Positions 1-13,180 of a stretch of 64,000 nt of DNA are shown one piece after another. The DNA lies in NCBI GenBank assembly GCA_022496805.1, contig CM040091.1, forward strand, positions 13,816,336 to 13,880,335, written 5' to 3'. The stretch is from Pohlia nutans (lineage: Eukaryota; Streptophyta; Bryopsida; Bryales; Mniaceae). Below the pieces are notes generated by a model. That model searched no databases and had not been told where the DNA came from. It worked only from the letters and a program-made list of their open reading frames with translations. A program made the translations under genes and the position numbers. Position 1 is the first letter of the stretch, and each line of letters starts with the position of its first letter.

Positions 1-2145
1 CCAATGTAAATATTTTTAAATAATAATAAATTTAACGTAAAAAACACAACTTTAAATGAATGAATTAATGATGTCAAATGCCACCTTTGAAATGATGTGG
101 TGGGATTGGGAGGCCACAAGATATTATACTTGTAGAATTTACATGTAATATTCATTGCAAAAAATTGAAATGTACTTTCATCATACATTTTGAAATGTAT
201 AGCCTGAAGAATAAATTCTTGTAGAATTTAGACATGTTGCATATTGCAAGATTAAGTTCTAAAGTGTACAAAATGGTTGTTGAAATGTTTGTACATATAA
301 AAAAACACCACAATTGATTTAAAAGAAGAGTTCCATACATCCATAAATACAACTAAATATATATATAGTTTATTTATAGATTCTAAAAATAAAAAAAATG
401 TGATTGAAATCTAAAGATAGTAACACGTCTAAAATGAAGCTCAAGAATTCTTGAATAGAAATGAAATCACAAAACCATGAGTAGTCAACTAAACTCTAAT
501 ATTTTAAACTTTCTATTTACAAATTTGATATTCCAATACAAGCCAATTTTGTATACACTATACTAATTTTCAAATCTCTCCTTTAAACTTACAAAGATGT
601 AGGTTTTGAATTGTAGCATGAAAACTTGAACAACCTTATTCTAGTCACAAAAAACAAACTACAAGAAGCATTGAAACCTAAGCCATGTTCAAAACTTCCT
701 TCATAAAATTGAGATTGCAATGAAAAAATATTGTAACAATGATAAAAGATTCATGGAAAAGCAAAAGCAAAAAAAACGAGAGTAGAAGAGAGAAGGATTA
801 GACACAAGATTAAAAAATGAGAGTGGATTGAAGAGGGGCAATGGGGTTTAGTAGGAGAGTAGTCATGATGGTCTTTGAACCAACGTTATGATTATTATGA
901 ATTTATATGTGCTAGATGTTCTAAAACCACTACCTAAAGCTATTCTACTTATGAAGTCAAGGCCGGTTTGATGTGTAAGAGGGCTCAAGTCCCCACCTCT
1001 CATTGGTCCAAATCCCAAAATCAATTCCAACCCATTTACAACAAAACTTGAGCCCAAATTTTGAAACCAAATTTGGAATTAAAAACGACAAGGTCTAACA
1101 TGACCTCAACTCGAAATATTGGGTGCAACAAAAATGGAAGGCCAATTCGTGACTTTGGGGTCGTTTCCAAATTTCAATAAAAAAATCTAATTTTTTGTTT
1201 AAAAAATAATAAATTCCAACAATCAACACCCTTAAATTGTGCAATATGGGCTGAAATTTTCAAGAATTTATACAATGACCCCCCTTTTTATTGGCCCAAA
1301 CGCCATTAGACATGAAAGAAATGACCTCCATTATAATCTTGTTGTATTGAGTGTTTGAGACCGGCTTTAAGACTAATATGGATAGAAGTTTGGTTGAATT
1401 TGCCCTATGAAAAAATGGCCTCCACTTCTATTGTAGTGCCAAATATTTATTAAAAGTGGAAAAAGTTGGTTTCACGTTCAAAATTATAATTAATAAAATT
1501 ATTCTTTCTTTTCAATCTTAAAATGAAATTTGGCCATAAACAAGTGGTATGTTAAAGATGTATGAAAGTGCGTTACATTTCATTAACCTCATGCAGTAAA
1601 GCCTTGTGTTTTATACAAAGTTCAGTGCACTACTTAGTGACAACAATGAATGTGGGATATGTAGTACAACTCCTCTCACTTGATTCTTGTTCTCTTAATC
1701 ACAGGTTAAACTCCTTTACAAAAATGTGCATAACTCAAGCATAAACTTCAAATCTCAAAATCATTTTTGGAAGTGAAAGGTTACTTGATTGTACAAATAT
1801 CCTTAGTTGAACAATACATAAAATTAAGTAAGCCTACTAGCACAATTGACGCTCAAGAGTTTGATCGCAACACATTCTCTTATTATTCAACTCATGCACA
1901 TTCTTCACATTCTTATTGAATTTGTCCATATCTCATGCATAAAATTTCAAATCACAAAATTGTTTTTGGAGGTGGAAGATGACTTGGCCTTTCAACTTTT
2001 TATAGTTGAAATTATTCCAAAATAAGATTATTTTCCATGCTCAAATGTGCACCAAAATCTAATGAAAAATATGGTGTGGTGAGAATTCACATGGGCTTGC
2101 AGGTTCTTCCTATTTCATATCATTTAAGAGTGACTTAGAATGAAT
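1..2145. other. AT-rich intergenic stretch, no gene seen
   Basis: Only short random-looking open frames, none with a recognisable domain. The one visible structure is a diverged direct duplication of about 65 bp: 1722-1790 and 1918-1985 share the pattern 'ctca.gcataaa.ttcaaatc.caaaat' followed by 'tttttggag'. I see no promoter, RNA gene or transposon end here. Confidence 0.5.
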
Positions 2146-2995
2146 TTAACCCCTAACTACATGAGCGTCCATTTTTTGAATGATGTATAGAATCAATGTA
2201 CCATTTTTATTTGCGGTAATATTTTTCATCCGTTTAATAAATAACATTATTTCTTCAAGTTTTTACTTTTATGTAAGTGAAGTCTGATTAAGAAAAAAAT
2301 CAAATTTGAATTTACTAAGTCCTTCCATTCTATGTGAGCTTTCATTTCGACAAAAGTGGAATTTAAGGTTTTGAGCTATAAAATGCACAATAAATCCATT
2401 CTTTGAAGGTGACATACAAATGAAAGTTGTAGATGATGACTTTCCAATGACTTCCATACAGTTTAATTAAAAAATAGTGTCAAAATATTTTTAAATTTGA
2501 TTTTAAAAGAGTTTGTTGTTTTAATTATATGAAAAACACAAAAGTACTCATTACCTTATGAATTTTGGAATGATTGGCCAAAACTGCATAATGTACATTC
2601 TTGAATCATCATTGCCATAACGTGCAATATTTCAATCTATAAGATTATCTTTGATTGCTTACAAAAAGATCTCGAGATACCTTTACCAAACCATAATAAA
2701 TTTCAAATGAACAGCTTCACCATCGTTGAAGCATTATGATATCAATCTATCATAATAAAATACAAGGTGAAAGTATTAAAATTGTAATTTTAGTGAATTT
2801 TCAAAGTTCTTTTGTGTAAATTCATTAAAAACTATCTCAGGCATTTTATTTCAAATTCAACCATATAAATGTTTTTAATAAGGATGTCTCACATAATGGT
2901 ATGCTCTTTAGAGTTGAAGCTCAAAGAAGTTAAAGAAGCCTCATTTTATAATACATTTAGATCTTGCCAAAACCCTCTCAGCAATTAGGGGTTAA
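2146..2995. mobile_element. TTAACCC-type inverted-end element (850 bp)
   Basis: Begins TTAACCCCTAACT at 2146 and ends ...TTAGGGGTTAA at 2995, so both ends are TTAA plus CCCCTAA. A subterminal hairpin-like segment (gcgtccatt...gaatgatgt) lies about 18 bp inside the left end. There is no coding capacity. It belongs to the same family set as many other elements here, and the next element (2992-4160) shares its right-hand TTAA. Confidence 0.65.
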
Positions 2996-4160
2996 TACTT
3001 GAACGTCCTCACTCCTCTCCAAATTTGGCAATTTTGCAAAGATGCATTACAAAATGCAACTAAAAAGGATATTTTGAACTTCGTGTATTAATCAAACTAG
3101 TAAATCTCAAGTTGTAATGCAACACAAAACTAAATAAGAAACATGAACTCCATTGCAAAGAACGTTGATTGAAAGAAATTGAAAAACTTGATTATAGATG
3201 AAAATACTTTACAAAACAGGCAAATGAATGAAAATGGATGAAAATAATATATGATGAGATATTGAATGATAATTGATGGATGTAAAACTTGGATGAAAAC
3301 GTGACGGATTTGGTGACATTGGGATCGTGACACTCTGCATTTAATATAATAGATTTGTACATTATGAATTCTAGATTCTATCCATACAGTTAGATTTGCA
3401 ATTGCTATCACCAATATTTTGTACAAAAATTGAAACTTGAAATTCAAAATATTTTGTAATTTGATTACAAATAAGTTATGGACAATAGGATTAATAAAAA
3501 AAGAAGTACATCTAATCTCTGTTTTTGCTCTACTTCTAACTTCTCTATTGAACTATAGTTGGATTGAATATTGTCTTGTCATGATTGTTCCCTTGAGGGC
3601 CGTAGACTTGGAGCTTTGTAGAAGGTGTCAAAGCCATAGCAAGGTATGGAGAATAATCGGACAATGCATTGTTTTAGATTGTCTCTCAACTTGTTAATAA
3701 CTAGTTTTAGGTCTATTTATATTTCAGTATGAGTTCAAAAGGAATTCAACAGCAATTTGCCAAAACTTTCCTCTTTGAGTTGACTTTTTGGTTAACTCTA
3801 ATCTTTAGATGAAATTTGTTGTGATGGGTTGAAATGTAATACTCTAAAATGTAGTGATTTTTGGAGTTTTTTTGGTAAGTTCCTTAAATTTATGAGTTTT
3901 TATTTTTAGTTTTATTTTTCAAGAGCACATTTACGCTAAAATCTTCAAATTTTTTGGTGAATTACTACAACATGAAACAGGGCATAAAATTTTCACAAAT
4001 CATCCCTTTCCTAATCGGATCACACATGCATGAAGCTATCTTGCCATAGAATTCTACGGTATTTTGTTTTGTTGCGAAAAAGTACATAATGGATGAAAAT
4101 ACACGGATGATATATGTACATCGTCCAATAAATGGACAAGTGGGCAGTTAGGAATTGATT
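2992..4160 (-). mobile_element. Degraded TTAACCC-type element, inverted copy of the 8674-9262 subtype
   Basis: From 2992 the sequence matches the reverse complement of the element at 8674-9262 (for example ttggcaattttgcaaag, the 'gcatgaagctatcttgcc' region and the terminal hairpin cgtccaataaatggaca at 4112-4130). The far end is mutated (cagttaggaattg instead of cttaggggttaa). An extra segment of about 320 bp (3487-3806) interrupts it. Confidence 0.55.
3487..3806. repeat. Inserted dispersed repeat of about 320 bp
   Basis: This segment is absent from the two related elements at 8674-9262 and 14100-14633, which read straight through from 'gacaat' to 'agatgaaattt'. It closely resembles 4895-5205 ('gtagacttggagctttgtagaaggtgt' compared with 'gggcttggagctttggtaggaggtgt'), which is the right half of the element 4531-5257. 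It is probably a fragment of that subtype inserted here. Confidence 0.5.
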
Positions 4161-4530
4161 GCAAGACCAATTCTTCCCTCCATTACAACTCACACTTAAT
4201 CATCCAATTTTTAAGAAAAATATGAAGATTTGGTAAATGTTCTACATTTCAACAATTGCAAAAGTAGTTTATTTGACTTCTTATATTACAAATACTCATT
4301 GCCGAACTTGCTTCTTGACTACATTATATTCTACAACAGTAGGGTACTCCACCACCTACTGAGTGATCGATTTTTTACTAATACATTGAAACTAGAGTGT
4401 AAGATGACACTTACCATTATATGAAGAAAATTCATAGAAATCAAGCAAGTAAGACAAACTTAAGATGTGAAAAGAGAGAGAGCATTAGCTAGAATCTTGC
4501 AAACTTTAATAGGGGTACAAAGTCTAGGGC

Positions 4531-4594
4531 TTAACCCTTAAACATCAAGAGGGCATGGGCGGGGCAATCCGAAAGGCATCTAAAATTTTGGAGG

Positions 4595-4640
<46 letters not shown>

Positions 4641-5257
4641 TGAAAACGGCTTTGCTGGCCATCATTATTGCGGCAGTGTAGCACTTTTCAGAAAACGACC
4701 TCAACTGCCACAACCTCAACTCATGCTCATTTTTATAACTTCGATTGTTTGCCAATGTTTCCACAATCTCCCAAATGAGGCGCAATTTTGGAATTTAAAC
4801 CACTTTTTCAGTAGCTTTCCAACGCACCAATCCTCGCTTGATTTAGTTGAGAAAATCCACTTTTTTCTTCATTATTAAAGCTAACCGAAAAGAAGCCCTC
4901 GGAACCTCCGTTTTCAACCTCCTTTCAACCTCTCTTTTGAGCTCTCTTGAACTATGTTTGAGTTGAATAGTGTTGTGTCATAACTTGTCCCCTTGTGGGC
5001 CATGGGCTTGGAGCTTTGGTAGGAGGTGTGGAAGTCATTGCGAGGTGTGAAGAATAATGACAGTGGCTTGCTTTAGATTGTCTCCCAACTCATCTTGAAC
5101 TAGTTTTCGGTCTATTTATATTTCAATATGAGTTCAAGAGGAGTTCAAGAGGAATTTGCTAAAACTTTACTCTTTGAGCTGACTTTTCGATTAACTCTAT
5201 TCTCTCATAAATAAGCCCGTGGGGCTTGTGGGGCTTACCTTGACGTTTAAGGGTTAA
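4531..5257. mobile_element. TTAACCC-type element with 40-T tract (727 bp)
   Basis: Starts TTAACCCTTAAACATCAAG and ends CTTGACGTTTAAGGGTTAA, an imperfect inverted pair of about 19 bp. It contains an uninterrupted T run at about 4600-4639. Its right half is the source or relative of the repeat inserted at 3487-3806. No coding frame is credible; the open frames through the T run are low complexity. Confidence 0.65.
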
Positions 5258-8200
5258 CAATGTTATAGACTGGATGTAAAATGCGGCCCTAATTGATAAA
5301 TTTTAACACAATGCAATTCTTAGAAAATATTGATCCCAAGACCTAAAATTTATCATAGGGGTCGGCTGTATACCATTTAAAAAAAAATACATTATGCACT
5401 CATAAAATGGATTTTTTAAAAGAGTATGAATTTTCTATTTTTTCCATTTTACAGTGCATGGGCAGCATGGCAGTGCAGTGGCGTTGGCAGTGGCTCCAAA
5501 TCTTTGTTCCTGAATCTTGAGCAGAGAGGAAAATCATCCTCATTTGCATGAGCAGTGTAAGTTATCTGGCAACCAGCTCTAAACAGCAAATCAACTAAAA
5601 TCTGGTAGTTGATGAAGTCAAACTCTGACTCTTGTGGAAAACCCTCACTCCCTCTCAGAAATGCCAAATATCCAAACATTTATGTGGCAAACATTTCAAG
5701 CCATGTTTTTCTTTTTCTTTTTTAAAACGAATTTGCATGGTATGAAATTCAAAGAGCCCATCACGGCTAAAAGATTCCCATCCGCAAAAGGAGGAAGGCA
5801 GAATCTTTTTGCATGTTGTCAAAAATTAATACTTAAAACAGTCAACAGTACATATTTGGCATAAATGTTTTTGTGTGTATGGTGGTTTTTTGGGATGATG
5901 AGTAAAGTTGGATGCCTATGAATCTTTGTTATACTGTAGAATTATCCGTAAAGTTGAGCAAAAGAACTCCACTAGAGAACTCCACTAGAGAAAAGACAAG
6001 GAAAAACCGGATTTTTAGCTTGAAATAGTAGCATAAACGAGTTTTGGCTCCTTTAATTTCAACCAATGACAACGCTCTACATTATCAGAGAGATTCGAAC
6101 CTTGAACCTCCCCAATGCTAAAGAAGCTCCTCCATACCTCCCACGAGTTCCCAAGGAAGAATCTACACGTACTTCCACACCAAGCACATGCTCACCCACA
6201 CCAAGTAAGTTGGCGCTTCATGTCACATATGGACACTCAAAGTTATTTATAGAATGAAAACTATAGTCAAGAGACATGCTACCTGGCTTTGACTTTATAG
6301 AGAACTCTAGTATAAGTGTCCATTAATTTTTGTTAACTTTTTTTCATATCTTGTATAATTATTCCAAAAATAGAAACAAAGGAGGACAGTGCTCAAAAAC
6401 ATGTATTTTGAGGTGTAAATAAGTTTCGTAAAGAGCCAAAAGAGAAGAAACGATTCATTTTGCAAGTTTATTTTTCTATTGCTCCGATTAAGAGGATTGG
6501 TAACTAGTCATGTATCGGTATTACAAAGTTGTGAATGAAATGAACTAGAACTGGTATTTAGAATAAACCATACCATTGCAAAAAAATGATATTTTTTTTC
6601 AATAAATGCAACAATACTTTTTTGAAAGCATGTATGCAAGAGTCTTCAAGAACTTTAATAATTTATGATACTTTGAACATGTAAGAAGGATGGTTGCATG
6701 CTATGTCTATTTAACATTTTTGTAGAAACATACCTTTTGGTACCTTTTAAGAAGTTTTGGAATGGAGTCACCATCAAAAAGTTTAAAAAACTACCTGATA
6801 TAGGGTATAGGGTAAGTTCAAATATAGGGTCTATTTTCTTAATAGGCATATAAACTTTCTACCTAATTATAAAATTTTAGATTTAATAATGAACACTTTA
6901 AATTCAAGTAAGGAATTATTCAAGAATCTAATTAGAATATACTTAAAATACTACATAACATACCTTAAATATTCGAATAATGTAATAGTCTTCCCTTTGC
7001 ACGCAGGTGTATTTCAAATTACACAAGGGGTGATTTCCAAGTGAAGCATAGACAACATTCCCTCATGAAAAGCGTTTTTCATTCGGTTTACAAAAAAGTG
7101 AAGTGCATGTACATAAGGAATCAAAATGCTTAATCTTCCAATGTTGAAATTACTTTTTATTTAATTTTGAAGGATGCGATGCATACACAACACCTTTTGG
7201 TCACAATTATTTTTCATTTTTTTCTAAAAAGGGTAAGGCATGCGCCTCATATAGTTGTCTTGTTCAATCATTAGTCAAAGTGTCCAACACATATAATACT
7301 CCATGTCTCTCAAACAAGCATATTTTCAGAATATACATGGGAATATTCTACAATAGTCTTCAATGTTTGCAAATATTTCATCCATGTTGTTTAATATGTT
7401 TGGCACTTGTCTAAATAGATAGTAGAGATTAAAATTTAAATAAACGCAAAGCTAGAAACAAGTGTCAAATATGACAATCCTAGCGCCTCATGACTTTGAG
7501 AACGAAGTCAAAACTAATTGTTACAAGGAAGCGAGGCACATCGCTCACCTCTTAGAAAAAAATGAAAAATTATCATAACACATGAGTTGCCAAGAATTTG
7601 AACTTGTTAATAAACTTCAATGTTGCATTTTTTGTCTTTGTAATTCGGTCCAATATTAATCATGTACAACAACTCATTTATTGCTTATGTAAAAATATCT
7701 ATGTACACTTTTACAGCCCCAATTACACTTTTAACAGAATCAACGTTTCTATTAATTTATAAGCTCAAAAAATAGTTTAGGTAGTATGAACCACATAAAT
7801 ATTCCAAAATACTATTTGTAAAGACTGATTTAGGGTCAAATTACACAAATAATTATAAAATTTAAGGCATTTGTCGCAATATATTTTACATCATAATTTA
7901 GGCAAAAGAAAGTTAGACCTAAACTTTAGTCTTTTTTTTTTTTCAGTCATAAAGTCTTATGAAAAGTAAATATATAATTCTTCTATTTAAAAAAATGATT
8001 TATTAAAAAATTAGGAGCTATTGTACTACTTTTAAATGATTCTCTCAATAAATACAAACTATTTTAATTTCAATTTTTTTTGAAAGATTGCCTTCTTATA
8101 CAATTTTTTTAGGTATGTCAATGAATGTTTTATTTTTATTTTTTATTTTTTATTTATTTTATTTAAAAAAATATTTTAATGAAACTTGGATTTAGAGTTA

Positions 8201-8350
8201 TTAACTTGGATTTCTCAATTCTTAGTCAAGGTTTTGCATTATATTGAAACTTGTGTTATTCTTGTACAAACTTCTTTTGTTAAAGTTAAAAATTATATTT
8301 GAGTGTTGGTAAATGATTTGAAGACAAACAATATTTTATTTTAGATTCTT

Positions 8351-8399
<49 letters not shown>

Positions 8400-8673
8400 G
8401 TAGTTTATTTAAGGTGCAATTGTTATTATATGGTTGTTATACCAAGGTTAGGTGAGTGTAGTGTGCAACTATTTAAAGAATGAATACCACAACATTTTCC
8501 ACACATGGCACTCGTGCACTTAAAGAACATTCAACATATGACAATGTTCTATATTCTTTATCTCCACATATTTGAAGGACATGTGGAGTATAATGATATT
8601 CTACGTAATAATACAATTCTTCTACCATTCCTTGGTTATTTTATAATTTCACTTGCTCGTTTAGAGATTGATC
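5258..8673. other. AT-rich intergenic stretch, no confirmed gene
   Basis: No recognisable gene. The minus-strand segment 5679-5455 is less AT-rich and stays open for about 70 codons (contains FPQESEFDFINYQILVDLL). It could be an exon relic of an unidentified gene, but I cannot name a family. The rest is AT-rich with short T and A tracts. Confidence 0.4.
8354..8397. repeat. (TA)n microsatellite
   Basis: About 21 uninterrupted TA dinucleotides, just upstream of the TTAACCC-type element at 8674. Confidence 0.95.
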
Positions 8674-9262
8674 TTAACCCCTAAGTGACTAGGCGTTCAT
8701 TTCTTGGACGATATACAAATTTCATCCGTATTTTCTCACTCCTCGTGCATTATTTTTAGTGTAGATTTTTAACTATAGATTTTATAGGAAGTTAGCTTCA
8801 TGCATGTGTGAACCAATTAAAAAGGGGAATGATTTGTGAAAATTTTAGGCCTCATTTCATATTGCAATGATTCACCAAAAATTTCTTAGATCTTACTTCA
8901 AAACTAATCAAACCTGATCTTGAAAAGGTCAACTCATAGAATCAAGCAACCAAAAAATCTTCAAAAATCACTACACTTAGAGCATTACATTTCAACTTGT
9001 CTTAACAAATTTCATCTACAAATTGTCAATATATTGTTCGTAATCAAATTACAAAATAATTTTGAATTTTGAAATTTCAAAATTTATATAAAAATATTGG
9101 TGATAGCAATCATAGATCTAACCACATGGATAGAATTTAAAATTCATAATGTACAACTTTTATTCATACATCAAGTTCAAAATATCCCTCTTAGTTGCAT
9201 TTTATAATGCATCATTGCAAAATTGCCCAATCTGGAGAAAGCGGTGGGTATTTAGGGGTTAA
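8674..9262 (+). mobile_element. TTAACCC-type element, reference copy of one subtype (589 bp)
   Basis: TTAACCCCTAAGTGACTAGG at the left end, ATTTAGGGGTTAA at the right. A subterminal hairpin (gttcatttcttggac) lies about 20 bp inside the left end only. Related copies are 2992-4160 (inverted), 14100-14633 (inverted, part of a composite) and 27945-29693. Shared internal landmarks include 'agcttcatgcatgtgt' and 'cattttataatgcatc'. Confidence 0.7.
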
Positions 9263-9983
9263 ACAAAGGAATAATCTAAGTATTCAAAATTGAAATTTGG
9301 AAGTCAAATATAATGCATGCACGGATGTGCTTACTCGCTCTTTGTTTATTAATTCACATGACATTATTCCCAATACTCTTAAAAGACATACTAAACCCCA
9401 CGGGCTTACATTTGTTTTGGGAAGATTGTTGCTCATAACTTCTACTCCGTTGAACCAAATTGGGCTTTAAAGTGTTGTAAAAAAAACGAAATTTTAACAA
9501 TATCAAAGAATGATAAATTGGACTAAAAAGTAATAAAATAGGCCCTACACTTTCTTAGTTGGGACTATGTTCATTTACAGTTAGAAGTTAGGTGAAAATC
9601 AACATTTGACTAAAGATCGACCAAACATGGTCCTGCGGAGCTCCTTGCATGCTTTTGGGTTAAATTGGCATGTATTGGTGCCTCCGCCTTAGGTATGAAT
9701 TTGATGAGATGGGATGGGGTGAGGGAGGGGTGGGCAGAAATCACATGATGGAGATGACATGGCAGGAGACAAGTGGCACGTTCAGTGTCTGGAGAGGAGC
9801 GAAAGGGCCACCGCAATCCTAAAAGGGAGACAGAAGGAATGAAGGCAGGGTCCGTGCTAGGGAGTTCCGGAACACACCAGTCTGACTCTTTCTTCATTAC
9901 TCGCGCAACGGAACTTCAAGTCGGTTTGGAGCGGCCTCTCACTCGTTGCATGCCTTTTATCATTGCCTTCCTTCCTACTACCC

Positions 9984-10836
9984 CACATAACATAGTAGAG
10001 CAATGGGAGACAACACCCTTTTGCAATGGGACCACAACCTAATTATAATTAGAAAATCGGTTTACGTGGCAATGACATGGTGGTCCCAAAATTCATGGAA
10101 TACAAATGACATTCCATAACATTAAGTAGCATGCATTGTCTTTGCCTTGGCTCTATAGTAGATGGTGTGGAATATTCCACACTCAATAATACTTCATCAG
10201 GATTTAAATGGACAGGTGGAGGCTCCAAGGTGATGAGCAAAATACATGAAGGAAAGACAATGAGCATGAAAGCTACTAAATGTTATGAGTATGGTAATCA
10301 CTGAGTTCCTGGTAGGGGACGAGGCAGGTTACACGACGTAACCCATGAGCTGATGGATGAAATATTTCCGTAACAGTTGACCAAATGGATGAAAAATAGC
10401 TGTAGTAGTGTACTTGATGGATGAATAATGTACTTAATGGAGGAAAAGTTGCATGGATGATGGATGGAGTTTAAGTGTTTAACCCCTAAACTTCTAAGCG
10501 TGCTGTGACGACCAGTAAAATACGGTGTATTTTGGTTGTATTTGGAATGGATCCACACCTTTAATGAGTTTGGGTGCAAAAGAGAAGTTGAAATGTACAT
10601 CAATGCAATTCTAGTGAGCTATTAAGATCCCAATTTAGAGTTTCTTGTTGATAGCAAATCTCAATCATACAACAACATAAGTATATACCATCCCCATGGG
10701 ACGTTTAAGGGTTAAGGACGTCCTTCAGAATGGGTTACGTCTTTCATTAATTAGAAAAATGAATATAAATGAAGATTCCCTTTTGATCCACTTTTGAATA
10801 GGGTACTCTATTGCTCTGCTCTATAATGCTATGAAT
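9984..10836. mobile_element. Terminal-inverted-repeat element, longer relative of 60720-60947
   Basis: The left segment (about 9984-10120, 'agagcaatgggagacaacaccc...ttttgcaatgggaccac') and right segment (about 10735-10836, 'aaatgaagattccc...attgctctgctctataatgctatg') both match the two halves of the 228-bp element at 60720-60947. The roughly 600 bp between them is extra and includes the TTAACCC-type element 10479-10715. No transposase frame. The superfamily is not assigned. Confidence 0.5.
10479..10715. mobile_element. TTAACCC-type element (237 bp)
   Basis: TTAACCCCTAAACTTCTAAGCG at the left end, GGGACGTTTAAGGGTTAA at the right. It is nested inside the repeat 9984-10836. The partial element at 63807-64000 is a diverged relative (shared 'cacacc', 'gagctattaagatcccaatttaga' pattern). 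Confidence 0.65.
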
Positions 10837-10928
10837 AACTCTTACCTTCTAGGCAGGCACTCAATCACCTGCAGCTGCACTGGCTGGGTTTTCCCACTGT
10901 GAGCCGGCCCTCATTCCAATCATAATAA

Positions 10929-12504
10929 GGGGGTCTTTACACTAGTGACCAAGAGCCGGGATGGATAATTCTCTTGGTCACGGCCCTTGGTCAAGAGCCA
11001 TGACCAAGAGCCAACTTTCCCATCCATTGGTCACCAACAATAGTGTAAAGTGAACTTGGACCAAAGGGAAGGTGGGTTGAATTTTTTAATGTATTTTTGA
11101 AAAGAGTAGATTTGATAACTTATTTTTCTTTTGCACTCCTCTTCTTGGTCTTCTTCCCATCCCGATTGGAAAGGGGTTATAGATTGTATTGAAAGGGATC
11201 GGATTTTATATCGTATCAATTTATTAAAGGCAACGATTTTATTATGGCTATGCTGATTTTTGCCAATGAGGGGTTCGAGCATGGTATGCCTGTGGAGCCC
11301 AGGTAAGTTTATATTCACCCTCTTCCTAAGTCATCGACGTGGTATTCCTTTGCAAGATATTGGAATTGAATTAATTTGTGAGGTTAATTTTTTTTGTAAA
11401 ATACGATTTTGAAAATTCAGAATTAGATGCGTAATGAAATTATGAACCCAACGGTATATAGCATGTAAATTTAGGAGTCATATTGCAAAAGTTACGGCCT
11501 AGAAACTGTTTCAGCATTTCAGAATCTGGCCTGAAATGTTCAGAATTGGAAGATTTTTCCGGGAAATCTTTACTAAATCTTTTAAGCAATTTTCAGCAAT
11601 TTAAAAAAAAATTAGCGGTTGTCCAGAAAATTGTGAAAAAAATTGGAGTTGTTGGTGATGGTAAAGTCTAATAGGGAAAAAAAAAATTGGCCGATAATTC
11701 CAAAAAATGAATCGGTAATTGCAATTTCAGATTTTTCCAAATCTACCAATTTCTTCCTTGTTTTTTTTTTTGTTTTTTGTTTTTTTGGAGTCCAGTTTAG
11801 GATTTTGGGATCTTAAAGACGTAACGGTTTCTTTTCATCTTGGAAAGACAGGTAGCCGCCCTGCAACAGTAAAAACAATTGAGCAAAAAAAAAGTAGGCA
11901 AAAAATGTTTAAAAATTATTAAAAAAAAAATTCCATTGGTTCTTGGCTTTTTCAGCTCTTGGTCACCCAGATATAGCGGCAAAAGCTCGGGGGGAGCACT
12001 CCCTTGTATATTTTGCATACACGTGCGATAATGACCTATTTATTTGGGGGGTTATTTACCTTGCAAAAAATATTATAAGGTGATGGTATTTTACATGTAA
12101 AAAGCCTAAGAATATTATATGTGATGGTATTTTACATGTAAACATGTTTCACTTTTTAAAAATCCCCTATTTTACATGTACATTTTTTACAAAATTTATC
12201 TACAATGAATATATAGGACCCTATTTTTTATCGCACATTGTTTCTAAATTTTTTGCCAGTGAACCCCCCGAGGGCGAAAGAACCTCTTTTGGTGGTCTCG
12301 CCGCATTATTTGGGTGATCACGAAACCTTATCCATTTCTGGACATGTAGGATTCCATGTCATTTTCTCATCCATTTTTAGTCTTGGTCACTTCCTCCTTT
12401 TATGGCTAGTGTAAAGTGTACTTGGACCGGCCGGCTCTTATCCTCCAATCATAGTGCAGAATTTCCCTAGGCCACGGCCCTTGGTCACTAGTGTAAAGAC
12501 CCCC
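10929..12504. mobile_element. PIF/Harbinger-like element (1,576 bp) with TAA target duplication
   Basis: The ends are perfect inverted repeats of about 25 bp starting GGGGGTCTTTACACTAGTG (10929 onward; complement ending 12504), flanked on both sides by TAA (10926-10928, 12505-12507). A 3-bp TWA duplication with G-rich ends fits PIF/Harbinger. Subterminal regions repeat 'cggcccttggtca'. No DDE transposase reading frame is visible, so it is probably non-autonomous. A degraded left end of the same type (taaggggatctttacactc) occurs at 13811. Confidence 0.65.
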
Positions 12505-12626
12505 TAAGTTACCCCATGCAACCTACTTTGATGTTGAAGGCCAAAATGACAATGCTTGCAAATTAATGCTTTTACGTATGTGCTGATTACTTTCAAGATC
12601 AGGCAAACACTAAGACAAAGCAAAAT

Positions 12627-13166
12627 TTAACCCTTTAACGTCCCATTCCTTTGTAGACTAGTCAAACTACACTTTTATGCACATTTCAGCTTTCAAGAAT
12701 TGATAGAATATATTTTTTGATAATTTTCATGCATGAAATTGTATGTTTCCTATTAGTCCTAAAATTTTCTGATTTTTTTAATACAAAATGAATTTTTTAC
12801 AAATTTTTAGGTCAAATACTTCAAGAAATTCATATTAATTTCAAATTTTTTTCCAAAAATATAAAATTTCTAGAACATGTGCAAATGACAATGGAGAATC
12901 ACATGATATGTTTTTGTAGAATTTTTGAATTCTAATTTTAAAATTCGAAAGGTGAACATTCTATGCAGTGCAATTCAAACCTTGCAACAGAAATAAAATA
13001 TTCAATACTTGAAATTTATAATATCCGAAAAGTGAAGTGAAAACTAGACTCGATAAACTTCATTTTCTCAATTGAGAGCAATAGCAAAAAACGTCATCTT
13101 CAAGTTCAAAATTGGCTTTGACCAACGCGCATCCACTATTTGGATGCGCGGTCCTTAAAGGGTTAA
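12627..13166. mobile_element. TTAACCC-type element (540 bp)
   Basis: TTAACCCTTTAACGTCCC at the left, GGTCCTTAAAGGGTTAA at the right. Just inside the right end is the hairpin GCGCATCCA-ctatt-TGGATGCGCG (13127-13150). It is the same length class as 15610-16157 and 21538-22086 but diverged internally. Confidence 0.7.
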
Positions 13167-13180
13167 CAAACCAAGCTGAA

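Noticed and set aside
4531..4878. Open frames of 84-107 codons spanning the poly-T tract
   Set aside because: The frame passes through 40 T (poly-Phe/poly-Lys) inside a TTAACCC element, with no domain on either side.
5449..5679. Minus-strand 76-codon frame with protein-like composition
   Set aside because: Possibly an exon relic, but no family recognised and no splice-site or neighbouring exon support.
6085..6110. B-box-like word (complement GGTTCGAATC), possible tRNA or SINE
   Set aside because: No convincing A box, cloverleaf or SINE 3' end around it.
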